From NCBI GenBank assembly GCA_902774905.1, contig CACYKF010000007.1, positions 42,604 to 90,106 on the forward strand: DNA of 47,503 nucleotides, given 5' to 3'. The DNA comes from an uncultured bacterium (GTDB taxonomy: Bacteria; Cyanobacteriota; Vampirovibrionia; Gastranaerophilales; Gastranaerophilaceae). The position numbers were made by a program, and so were the translations under genes. Of the stretch, positions 16,482 to 24,495 are shown piece after piece. The number at the start of each line of letters is the position of its first letter. Position 1 is the stretch's first letter. A model generated the notes under the pieces. That model was not told where the DNA came from, ran no database searches, and saw only the letters and a program-made list of their open reading frames with translations.

Positions 16482-18281
16482 ATGAAATCAGGGATTAGGG
16501 CATTTTCTTTAACAGAGTTACTGATAGTACTCGTTGTAATTGCTCTTTTGTTTGCGGCAATGGCTCCTATTGTAACAAAAAGACATATCGCCGAAACTCA
16601 TGAAACCGAATCCATCTGGAATTTTGTAACGGGTGATGCCGAGAAAAATGCTTATTTTGACCCCGGAAATGAAACATGGACTTCAAGCGTTTATATGGGT
16701 ATGGTGCCTACGACCGCAGATAATAATGCAGGGAAACTTGTTATTGATAATGGCAGTATTTCTTATGGAGGAAAAACTTACTATCCCCCTCAAATGCAGT
16801 TTAGATTTTCAAAGAACCCTCAACAACAAGGCAGAGGTTTAAATTCTGCCGTTCTATATTTTGATGGGTCTGATATTGTATTTGGTTCGTCTTTATCTCC
16901 ATATAGTTGTGAATATGCAACGATATACGGTCTTTCTAATTTGGAATCAGACATAAAAGCATTTTCATTATCAATATTGGGTAATAATGCAATGGGGCAG
17001 GCAAAAATTAGTGCTAAAGGTGGGGGTTCAAATCAACAGTATATTACTGCTGTCGGTCACAGAGCATTAAATAAACTCGGAACGGCAAATTCATCAAATA
17101 CTGTGAACGGCATCTATATTGGCTCAGGTGCGGGTGCAGGCGGTGCGGAGATTGATGCTGCGCCTACTGACAATGTTGTAATCGGTTACGGAGCGATGAA
17201 CAAAGAAGGTTCTGCTGGTTCTCACAATGTATTTTTAGGCGCACATACAGGAAACGGCTTCAATTCGACATCTGCATCATATAACACAATTGTCGGGTCT
17301 GTTTTCCCGGGAACAAGTGCTTCTTATAACACAATTGTCGGTTACGGGGTTTATACAAATGGTGACCCTGCCGTAAAAGCAATGACCGCAATCGGTTACG
17401 GTGCATGTAATTCAATTTCTGGAGCCAATAACGGTTCAAGAGTTTGTTTAGGCTACAATTCTGGGTATTCAACCAATAATACCCCATCTGTTTTTAATAC
17501 AGATTCAGGCGAGCATATTTTTATAGGCGGTAAGCCTCAATCCAATAATACAAGAGGTTTTTCAGGTCGTTCAATACTTGAAGTTCATAACAATACAATA
17601 AATTCTCAAACATACGGAAATGTTGTTATAAATTCAAATCTTGTTGTAAGGGGGAATTTTTATCCGGCTGATGAAAACGGCAAAGTTTCTTATAATGTCT
17701 TTACCGATACTCAATCCGGCGGTGCGGAAACAGCATATTACCGTTGCAGTAATGACGCATATCAAAGTATCTTAAACTATAATAATTATGTTTGTAAAGA
17801 ACTGACACCATCAAACCCAAAATCTGTTAATATGCTGATAAAAGGCGGTAATTGTTCAACTTCTGACGGGTACCCGAACGGCAACGGCTGCGCAAATGTC
17901 GTATCTTCTGACAGACGATTAAAAACTGCGATAACACTGAACAATGACGGTCTTAACAAAATCTTAAAACTCAGACCTTATAATTATACTTATAAAGATG
18001 ATGAAAAAACTCCTCAGGTTGGTGTTATAGCGCAAGACCTGCAAAAAGTGTTTCCTGATGCGGTATCAAAAGATAAGAAAGGGTATCTGAAGATTAGAAT
18101 TGAAGATATGTTTTATGCACTTGTCAATGCAGTAAAAGAACTTGCACAGAAACTTGAAGATATATCATCAAAAATTGTTAAGGCTAACAGTGATATATTG
18201 AGCATAAAGAAAGAACATCAGGATATAAATAAACAAATTTTGGTGTTAGAAAAACGAATAAAAAAACTTGAAAGGAAATAG
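16482..18281 (+). CDS. Prepilin-like protein with tail-fibre repeats and C-terminal S74 self-cleaving chaperone (paralogue A)
   Basis: 599 residues from the ATG at 16482; an in-frame TTG 18 nt earlier is less likely because the only GGAG lies between them. The leader MKSGIRA is followed by FSLTELLIVL, a type IV prepilin cleavage and methylation signal with Glu at +5 and a hydrophobic helix ending APIVTKR; residue -1 is Ala, not Gly. The middle (about 60-400) has loose repeats such as NVVIGYGAM, NTIVGYGVY and MTAIGYGAC, resembling YadA-head or tail-fibre beta repeats, then ILEVHN and NLVVRGNF. The C-terminal S74 domain begins at S476 in SDRRLK and contains VGVIAQDLQKVFPDAV, then a terminal coiled coil. 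In phage fibres this domain promotes trimerisation and then cuts itself off before the Ser, here releasing 124 residues. First gene of an operon with paralogue B, 6 nt apart. Surface fibre or adhesin is inferred. Confidence 0.8.
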   Translation: MKSGIRAFSLTELLIVLVVIALLFAAMAPIVTKRHIAETHETESIWNFVTGDAEKNAYFDPGNETWTSSVYMGMVPTTADNNAGKLVIDNGSISYGGKTYYPPQMQFRFSKNPQQQGRGLNSAVLYFDGSDIVFGSSLSPYSCEYATIYGLSNLESDIKAFSLSILGNNAMGQAKISAKGGGSNQQYITAVGHRALNKLGTANSSNTVNGIYIGSGAGAGGAEIDAAPTDNVVIGYGAMNKEGSAGSHNVFLGAHTGNGFNSTSASYNTIVGSVFPGTSASYNTIVGYGVYTNGDPAVKAMTAIGYGACNSISGANNGSRVCLGYNSGYSTNNTPSVFNTDSGEHIFIGGKPQSNNTRGFSGRSILEVHNNTINSQTYGNVVINSNLVVRGNFYPADENGKVSYNVFTDTQSGGAETAYYRCSNDAYQSILNYNNYVCKELTPSNPKSVNMLIKGGNCSTSDGYPNGNGCANVVSSDRRLKTAITLNNDGLNKILKLRPYNYTYKDDEKTPQVGVIAQDLQKVFPDAVSKDKKGYLKIRIEDMFYALVNAVKELAQKLEDISSKIVKANSDILSIKKEHQDINKQILVLEKRIKKLERK

Positions 18282-18287
18282 GATTAA

Positions 18288-20426
18288 ATGAAAGCGGTAA
18301 AAACTAAACTGATAACCGCATTTACACTTGCGGAACTTATGGTCATAATGGCGGTTATGACTGTGGTTCTTGCTGCTGTTGCTCCTATTTTCACATCAAG
18401 ATACTCAAATATTGCGCTTGATAATGTTTGGGGCTCTGTAGGGGCAAGTAATATGAATGATATTTATACTGATGCTCCGATTCGTTCTATGCTTCAGCAA
18501 ACCTTAATCGGTATTACACCGATTGATTTAGAAGATATTAGAAGAACATATCAGCCGTATTCAAAACTTATTATCCGCTCAGGAAATAAAATTGGCGGTA
18601 ACAAACTTCAAAAACAGATTGAATTTAGATATAATGGTACAAAGTATGGCTATTTGTTCGCAGGCAATTCTAATCTTTTATTGGGAAGTAATTATAACAA
18701 TTTAAGTTTTACTTATGTTCAGCCTGATTTAAATGATATTACCGCAATGAAAATCGGTAGCGGCGCAATGGGGAATACTGCTCTTGGCAGAAATGCTTTA
18801 GATTCTCTTACATCTGGTATATATAATACTGCATTCGGATTTGAGGCTTTGAAAAGTTTAACAACAGGCAGCGCAAATACTGCACTTGGTGTCGGGGCTG
18901 GTTCAAGTCTTACGACAGGCATTGGTAATGTATTTGTCGGTCGTAATTCTTATAATGCTGCAACCGGTGATTATAATACTATTATCGGCAATAATACTAC
19001 ATCAAAATCAAGTACAAGTAATTATACAACAGCAATCGGAAATAATATCAATGTCAAGGGGGATTACAATGTCGCAATAGGTGACAGTTCCAATGCAGGC
19101 GGATATTATAACACCGCAATAGGTTATGGCGCATTACTTTCAGCAAATCCGACAGGTGATTCATATTCAAATTTCAAATACAATACAGCAATCGGTTATA
19201 ATGCTTGTAAAGGTATAGGTTCTTCATCTCAATATACAACATGTATTGGCGGTTATGGTGTTGATACTTCTGCCATGGGTTCTACCGCACAATCATTTTT
19301 TACTGATTCAAAAGAACGTGTTCTTATCGGCAGGCCAACTTCTGCATTTAACGGAGCGGCAACTTTAGAAGTTCATAATCTTACATCAGCAGGCAGCAAA
19401 TACCCGTATCCGAACGGTATCAGCGGAGCACCCAATTTAGGTGATTCATCAGTTGTGGTAAACGGCAATTTGATAGTCAGAGGTCAGACATATATGGTTG
19501 GGCGTTCCCCATTTCCTATGACACCCTCTGCATCTGTAAATACTTATGCAAATACTATTTCTTTAATGGGATATAAGTTATACAAAGAATCTGCTCTGAC
19601 GCATAAGCCATTGATTGGTTATGACGGAAGCGAATTTACCCAAAGAATTAAAAATGCCCAAAGTTATATGCGTGAGGCATATACAGGCAGAGAACATTGT
19701 ATTTGTAATTACTCTTGCTCAAATTCGACTAAAGATTATGCCGGAGGTTCAGGTTATTCAGGGCGAGACTCTTATGATTGGTCATACTTGGCATTTAAAA
19801 ATTACAACAATATCATAGATAATTCTTTTGGCGGTTACAATTATTTTTGGGGGCACTCACCCCACAAATGCGGATCTTCTTATAATGATACCGCTTATAC
19901 CTCTGCCAATATAGAACTTGATGGAGGTCATAATCTTACTGACGGGGGAACAAATTCTGTTGCTACACAGTTGATTACGGGGGGATCTTGTTGCCCTATA
20001 CTTACTCCTGTAGGTATAAGGCGAACTGATGACTTATCAGCAGGTGTAACAAGTGATTTACGGCTTAAAAATGTTGGTCAGCCATTTGAAAAAGGATTAG
20101 AATTTTTATCTAAACTAAAAGTTTATAATTTTACTTTTAAAAATGATAAACAAAAAGTTCATCAGGTAGGTGTTATCGCTCAGGACTTAAAACGCATATT
20201 CCCTGATTCCGTTTCAAAAGACGAGAAGGGATATTATAAAATACGCAGAGATGAAATGTTTTATTCTGCCGTAAATTCTGTTAAGGAATTATATGAGAAA
20301 ATTTCTGATTTAGCAAAAAGGGTTGTAACTGATGTTGAGCGAATTGTCATTCTGAAAAAAGAAAATAAAATGTTGAAAGATAAATTAATTATGTTATCAA
20401 AAGAACTTGATAATTTAGAGAAGTAA
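18288..20426 (+). CDS. Prepilin-like protein with tail-fibre repeats and C-terminal S74 self-cleaving chaperone (paralogue B)
   Basis: 712 residues, the longest of the three. Leader MKAVKTKLITA precedes FTLAELMVIMAV (Glu +5, Ala at -1) and the helix ends APIFTSR. The repeats are the clearest of the family (about 160-340): TALGRNAL, TAFGFEAL, TALGVGAG, TAIGNNI, VAIGDSS, TAIGYGAL, TAIGYNAC, about 14-22 residues apart, much like YadA-type head repeats. The block RVLIGRP, ATLEVHN, SVVVNGNLIVRGQTY is shared with both paralogues. Unique to this copy is a segment of about 150 residues (430-580) rich in Cys, Tyr and Gly (HCICNYSC, SCCP). S589 of SDLRLK starts the S74 domain (VGVIAQDLKRIFPDSV) plus coiled coil; 124 residues would be released. 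Translated with paralogue A, ending at a strong terminator. Confidence 0.8.
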   Translation: MKAVKTKLITAFTLAELMVIMAVMTVVLAAVAPIFTSRYSNIALDNVWGSVGASNMNDIYTDAPIRSMLQQTLIGITPIDLEDIRRTYQPYSKLIIRSGNKIGGNKLQKQIEFRYNGTKYGYLFAGNSNLLLGSNYNNLSFTYVQPDLNDITAMKIGSGAMGNTALGRNALDSLTSGIYNTAFGFEALKSLTTGSANTALGVGAGSSLTTGIGNVFVGRNSYNAATGDYNTIIGNNTTSKSSTSNYTTAIGNNINVKGDYNVAIGDSSNAGGYYNTAIGYGALLSANPTGDSYSNFKYNTAIGYNACKGIGSSSQYTTCIGGYGVDTSAMGSTAQSFFTDSKERVLIGRPTSAFNGAATLEVHNLTSAGSKYPYPNGISGAPNLGDSSVVVNGNLIVRGQTYMVGRSPFPMTPSASVNTYANTISLMGYKLYKESALTHKPLIGYDGSEFTQRIKNAQSYMREAYTGREHCICNYSCSNSTKDYAGGSGYSGRDSYDWSYLAFKNYNNIIDNSFGGYNYFWGHSPHKCGSSYNDTAYTSANIELDGGHNLTDGGTNSVATQLITGGSCCPILTPVGIRRTDDLSAGVTSDLRLKNVGQPFEKGLEFLSKLKVYNFTFKNDKQKVHQVGVIAQDLKRIFPDSVSKDEKGYYKIRRDEMFYSAVNSVKELYEKISDLAKRVVTDVERIVILKKENKMLKDKLIMLSKELDNLEK

Positions 20427-20450
20427 AAAGGCGGGAATTAACCCGCCTTT
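20427..20450. terminator. Terminator after the prepilin-S74 operon
   Basis: AAAGGCGGG and CCCGCCTTT form a perfect 9-bp GC-rich stem around AATTAA. It begins directly after the paralogue B stop and also lies at the 3' end of the convergent 174-residue gene, so it is probably bidirectional. Confidence 0.85.
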
Positions 20451-20455
20451 TAAAT

Positions 20456-20980
20456 TTATACATCATTTTGTTTATTTGCTCTGTGATTATATTCTTGTTC
20501 GTACTGCCCCTCTTTAAAGGCATGCTTTCTTTCAATTGCAACAAGTGTCCCTACTGCAGCAAGCCCGAGCAAGCCTAATAGTTTCTGTCTGCCTGATGTT
20601 TTAGCAAGTTTTTCGCAACCGGTTTTAAACAAATTTGCTAATCCTTTTGCACCTTTTGCAATATATTTTTTAATTCCGCTATTTGATTTTGCTGCTTTTT
20701 CAAAAATTTCAACACAATCTTTATATACGCTTGCAATTTTTGACAAACTCTTGTTCAAGCCTGTGTTCCAATTAAAACATTTTCCTTTTGTTGCGCAATT
20801 AATTGCCTTGTACCCTGCATAAGTTGCTACTCCGAGTGCACCTGTTTCTAATGTCGCTCTTGCACTGTTTACTGCTCTGTGTGCGGTGCAATCTAACCTG
20901 TTGCCAAAAGATCCTTTTGAAGAATCAAACATTGTGAAAATAACAGGAGAATTCCCGTAACCTGTGTAAATGTTACTCAT
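20456..20980 (-). CDS. Small unknown protein with two hydrophobic segments
   Basis: 174 residues from the ATG at 20980, which has GGTAGG about 6 nt upstream; an ATG six codons earlier lacks a site. I do not recognise a family. The sequence starts MSNIYTGYGNSP without a Sec signal and has a moderately hydrophobic Ala/Gly stretch (about 45-62, GALGVATYAGYKAI), a basic amphipathic helical middle with four Cys overall, and a hydrophobic helix near 139-157 (LLGLLGLAAVGTLVAI) followed by a charged tail. It could be a small membrane-associated protein. It sits between the prepilin-S74 operon and metK, convergent with the operon; a link to the fibres is only positional. Confidence 0.55.
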   Translation of the reverse strand: MSNIYTGYGNSPVIFTMFDSSKGSFGNRLDCTAHRAVNSARATLETGALGVATYAGYKAINCATKGKCFNWNTGLNKSLSKIASVYKDCVEIFEKAAKSNSGIKKYIAKGAKGLANLFKTGCEKLAKTSGRQKLLGLLGLAAVGTLVAIERKHAFKEGQYEQEYNHRANKQNDV

Positions 20981-21093
20981 AAATAACCTACCTTTCATTA
21001 ACCATTAGTAACCTACATAACCTATACTTCTATAAAGTATTTTTATTTGTAAAAATTGATATATAGATTATTTATGAGTTTACATTTTGCAAC

Positions 21094-21127
21094 AAAAAGC
21101 GGTATGGCTTTAACCACACCGCTTTTT
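21094..21127 (-). terminator. metK terminator
   Basis: AAAAAGCGGT and ACCGCTTTTT pair; after an A/C mismatch an inner TGG/CCA closes a CTTTAA loop. It lies 25 nt beyond the metK stop with a T5 run in metK's direction. Confidence 0.85.
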
Positions 21128-21151
21128 AATAATATTTTATTAAAATATTTA

Positions 21152-22426
21152 TTATATACAACCTAATCCGCAGGAAGTCGCTCTTTGTTTAAGTTCTTCT
21201 GCTTTGTCTGTCAATTCCCATGGAACATTTATATCAGTTCTGCCCATGTGACCATAAGCAGCAAGTAACTGATAGAACTTACCGCCGTTTTTCTTTGGCA
21301 GATTTCTTAAATCAAATTTATTGATAATTCCTGCAGGTGTAAGGTCAAATGTCTTTGAAACAAGCGCAGAAAGTTCTTCATCAGAAATTTTACCTGTTCC
21401 GAATGTATCAACCATAATTGACAAAGGCTCAGCAACACCTATTGCATAAGCAAGTTCAATTTCGCATTTTTCAGCCAATCCTGATGCGACAATATTTTTA
21501 GCAACATAACGAGATGCATAAGCAGCAGAACGGTCAACTTTCGTTGGGTCTTTTCCTGAAAATGCTCCGCCACCATGTCTTGAATATCCGCCATAAGTGT
21601 CAACTATAATTTTTCTTCCTGTTAAACCTGAATCGCCCTGAGGTCCGCCGATTACGAATCTCCCTGACGGATTAATTAAAATGATTGTATCGGCATCAGG
21701 TTTTATGTCACAAGACTCAAATACATAGTCGATAACAAGTCTTTTAAGATCATTTTTGATTATTTCCTGTACTTTTTCATTGTCAGCAATTCCGTTTATG
21801 CTTGGGTTATGCTGAGTTGATAATAGGACAGTGTGTATTCTAAACGGTTTACCGTCTTTGTATTCAACAGTTACTTGTGATTTCCCGTCAGGTCTTAAAT
21901 AATCAACAAGTCCTTGTTTTCTGACCTGAGCAAGTCTGTACGATAATTTATGCGCCAAACTGATTGGTAAAGGCATAAGTTCAGGTGTTTCGTTGCAAGC
22001 ATAACCAAACATAATACCTTGGTCACCTGCGCCAAGTTCTTCGGTTTCAATAATAGATGTATCTGCATTATTAGAACGAGATTCAAATGCCTTATTGACA
22101 CCGTTACCAATATCTGTAGATTGTTCGTCAATGCTTGTTAATACTGCACAAGTATCGGCATCAAATCCGCCGGAACAAGTCCCTGTATAACCAATATTTC
22201 TAATAGTATTTCTTACAACTTCAGGAATATCTACATAGCAATCTGCAGTAATTTCACCGCAAATTAAAGCCATACCGGTTGTCACTGTTGTTTCTGCCGC
22301 AACTCTTGAACGGTTATCTTTTGATAAAAATTCATCTAAGATTGCATCAGAAATCTGATCACATACTTTGTCAGGGTGTCCTTCTGTTACGGACTCAGAG
22401 GTAAATAAAAAGTTTTTTCCACTCAT
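21152..22426 (-). CDS. metK: S-adenosylmethionine synthetase
   Basis: 424 residues, slightly longer than the usual 380-400. MetK makes S-adenosylmethionine from methionine and ATP as a cytosolic tetramer. The sequence starts [23 protein letters not shown] (ATP-binding region near the N-terminus). The signature [12 protein letters not shown] is at about 130-141, the P-loop-like [17 protein letters not shown] at about 280-296, and [21 protein letters not shown] marks the middle domain. A TAAGGAG ribosome binding site is 8 nt before the ATG and can pair with an upstream loop (see 22435-22481), suggesting translational control. It is monocistronic, placed between the two sets of prepilin-S74 genes; no functional link to them is evident. 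Confidence 0.95.
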   Translation of the reverse strand: MSGKNFLFTSESVTEGHPDKVCDQISDAILDEFLSKDNRSRVAAETTVTTGMALICGEITADCYVDIPEVVRNTIRNIGYTGTCSGGFDADTCAVLTSIDEQSTDIGNGVNKAFESRSNNADTSIIETEELGAGDQGIMFGYACNETPELMPLPISLAHKLSYRLAQVRKQGLVDYLRPDGKSQVTVEYKDGKPFRIHTVLLSTQHNPSINGIADNEKVQEIIKNDLKRLVIDYVFESCDIKPDADTIILINPSGRFVIGGPQGDSGLTGRKIIVDTYGGYSRHGGGAFSGKDPTKVDRSAAYASRYVAKNIVASGLAEKCEIELAYAIGVAEPLSIMVDTFGTGKISDEELSALVSKTFDLTPAGIINKFDLRNLPKKNGGKFYQLLAAYGHMGRTDINVPWELTDKAEELKQRATSCGLGCI

Positions 22427-22434
22427 TTTTCATT

Positions 22435-22481
22435 CTCCTTAATTTCTATCTGCCGGTAAGGTTTTTAATTCCGACCCGGCA
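22435..22481 (-). promoter_or_regulatory. metK leader: candidate H-type pseudoknot covering the ribosome binding site
   Basis: Read on the minus strand, TGCCGG (22481-22476) pairs with CCGGCA (22456-22451) as a 6-bp stem with a 19-nt loop. The last five loop bases, CCTTA (22461-22457), are complementary to TAAGG (22441-22437) of the metK Shine-Dalgarno. Stems would stack with no gap; the crossing loops are 14 nt and 9 nt, the latter A-rich. This matches the compact riboswitch layout of SAM-II, SAM-V and preQ1-I, but I do not recognise their conserved bases. Confidence 0.4.
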
Positions 22482-22512
22482 CTACGCTACTTTTTATATA
22501 GTGTAATATAAA

Positions 22513-22540
22513 CGCTTAATTTATTCAAATAAATTAAGTG
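22513..22540 (-). terminator. AT-rich hairpin downstream of prepilin-S74 paralogue C
   Basis: CTTAATTTATT and AATAAATTAAG are perfect 11-bp arms around a 2-nt loop, with one further C-G pair beyond a G-T wobble. It lies 29 nt past the paralogue C stop. With no G/C core and only a weak T stretch it is a poor terminator; it might be a dyad binding site near the metK promoter. Confidence 0.35.
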
Positions 22541-22568
22541 TTATTACAAAGTTTTATTAAAAATCAAA

Positions 22569-24362
22569 TTATTTATTTTTCAATTTGTTAACTCTTGCTG
22601 TCAGCAAATCTACCTGTGTTTTGAGTTTAGAATTCTCTTTTTCTGCTTCTGTTATTTCTTTTTCAAGAGAAATAATACTTTTGGTTAATGAAACAATTTT
22701 TTCGTTTAATTCTTTAATTGAATTAATAACAGCATAAAACATTTCATCAAGTTTAATTTTAAGAAAACCGTCGTCACCTTTAAAGACCGAATTAGGAAAT
22801 ACTTTTTCTAAATCTTGGGCTATTACACCGACATGACGCTTTTGTTTTTTGTCGTTTTTAAATTTGTAGTTATAAACTTTTAATTGTTTTATTTTATCTA
22901 ATCCGTTAGTATTTTTTGATAAAATATTTTTTAATCTTCTGTCACTTGTTATAGGTTCAAGTGTGGCACATTCTCCTGCATTAGAAAAATTATAAGTAAT
23001 TTGATTTGCGGCACAACTTACATCTTTATTTGTGCCAAATATATTATTTTGATAATAAAACGGGTATAATATATTCCCTATTGTAAAATATGTTTTGCCT
23101 CTCACAATCAGATTCCCGTTAATTATTGTTGTTGCATTTGACTGAATTACGGGGTTATTAATCAGTTTGTTATTCCCATAACCTCCGGAATTATGAATTT
23201 CCAAAACTGCATCTCCACCATATCTTCCTGAAGATTTCCAAGTACTGTCAGTCAAAGAATTATTTTTATTATTAAGGTTTGGATTAGAACCAATGTATGT
23301 TCTTGGCGTAGCATCATTTTTATCAAACGCAAGTTCTGTGTTTACAGGAGTATTAGAAGCAGGTCCTGAATTTGCACCAATACATGTTTTATAGGACTGT
23401 CCTGTAATCCCTGCGCATGCATTGTATCCTATTGCAGTATTGTACCCACCTGTTGTAAGGGCTCCTAACGCTCCTGAACCAATTGCAACATTATATTTAC
23501 CTGATGTAACACTACTTAATGCTTTATAGCCGACAGCAACATTATATTGGAAATCTCTGCTACCCTCACAAGTAGGACACTCATCTCCAAAACCTGTGTA
23601 TGCACCGATAAGTGTGTTATAATCACCTGTCAATGACTGCGAATGATAACCTATGAGCGTACTAAAACGAGTTTCTGCTTCACTGCCTGCGTCATAACCG
23701 ATAAAAGTATTATTGTATCCGGCAAGGTTAGCATATCCGGTTCTTGCCCCAATTGCGGTGTTATCGTCGCCCGAATATGTATTTGGCAATGAATCGTTAC
23801 CAAAAGCGGTATTATTATCTGCTTTTGAATTAATATCATTATAATCTTTTATTCCATTCATTGCATTAAAACCAAAAGCAACATTGTTGCTCGGATATGT
23901 TGTATCGCTTTCTTTTCTTTGAAGCATAGGGAAATTAGCCCCAAACAGCAAGTTTGTATTATCTGCAATAAATGTAGCAGCTAATTGTCCCGGGTCATTA
24001 AAATCATTTCTGCCATATCGCAGTTGTAATTGACGCTGTATAAGATTATTTGCAACATAACCGGAGCGAATAATAACTTTAGATAACGGAGTATAAGATG
24101 ATTTAATATCATTTTCGGAATCAGGGGTGGTACCTATATATATACCACCTAAATAATTGTCGGAAATCGGTTTGTAATATGTATTCATTGGTCCTGCCAT
24201 GTAATTACGGCTTGACCACATCCAAAATTCCTGTTTTGCTGCTGAATTTCTTCTGCGTTTTGTTACAAAAGGTGCAAAAGCGGCAAACAATATCGTAAGT
24301 ACCAAAAGTACAATCATAACTTCTGCAAGTGTAAATGCAGGTTTTTTCTTTGTTCGTGTCAT
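22569..24362 (-). CDS. Prepilin-like protein with tail-fibre repeats and C-terminal S74 self-cleaving chaperone (paralogue C)
   Basis: 597 residues. I choose the ATG at 24362 (MTRTKKKPA|FTLAEVM) because GGGAG lies 5 nt upstream and the leader then has prepilin length; the open frame begins 27 codons earlier without such support. Glu at +5, Ala at -1, hydrophobic helix ending APFVTKRRR. Repeats (about 150-350) include VAFGFNAM, TAFGNDSL, TAIGARTGY, TFIGYDAG, TLIGYHSQ, VAIGSGAL and TAIGYNAC. The block TYIGSNP, AVLEIHNSGGYG, TTIINGNLIVRGKTYF matches paralogues A and B. The S74 domain starts at S473 in SDRRLK with HVGVIAQDLEKVFPNSV, and ends in a coiled coil; 125 residues would be released. It is transcribed alone, opposite in direction to A and B. 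Confidence 0.8.
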   Translation of the reverse strand: MTRTKKKPAFTLAEVMIVLLVLTILFAAFAPFVTKRRRNSAAKQEFWMWSSRNYMAGPMNTYYKPISDNYLGGIYIGTTPDSENDIKSSYTPLSKVIIRSGYVANNLIQRQLQLRYGRNDFNDPGQLAATFIADNTNLLFGANFPMLQRKESDTTYPSNNVAFGFNAMNGIKDYNDINSKADNNTAFGNDSLPNTYSGDDNTAIGARTGYANLAGYNNTFIGYDAGSEAETRFSTLIGYHSQSLTGDYNTLIGAYTGFGDECPTCEGSRDFQYNVAVGYKALSSVTSGKYNVAIGSGALGALTTGGYNTAIGYNACAGITGQSYKTCIGANSGPASNTPVNTELAFDKNDATPRTYIGSNPNLNNKNNSLTDSTWKSSGRYGGDAVLEIHNSGGYGNNKLINNPVIQSNATTIINGNLIVRGKTYFTIGNILYPFYYQNNIFGTNKDVSCAANQITYNFSNAGECATLEPITSDRRLKNILSKNTNGLDKIKQLKVYNYKFKNDKKQKRHVGVIAQDLEKVFPNSVFKGDDGFLKIKLDEMFYAVINSIKELNEKIVSLTKSIISLEKEITEAEKENSKLKTQVDLLTARVNKLKNK

Positions 24363-24495
24363 CAGTACTCCCATATCCGCTGTATAGTTATTATTATAAC
24401 ACATTTTATTCTCTATTTCAATTATTACAATAATGCGTAACATATTTTATTTTTGTGATAATCTTTTAATATAAACAGTTAAAAGAGGAAGAAAT

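Noticed and set aside
22427-22510. SAM-I (S-box) or SMK-box riboswitch upstream of metK
   Set aside because: The conserved bases of those classes are absent; only a small pseudoknot-like pairing can be drawn, reported as a candidate.
16482-24362. Prophage origin of the S74 genes
   Set aside because: No capsid, tail, terminase, integrase or lysis genes are nearby, flanking genes are housekeeping, and the N-termini are prepilin signals, which phage fibres lack.
24444-24495. T-box leader for valS
   Set aside because: The leader is only a few tens of nucleotides, with no specifier stem or antiterminator sequence.
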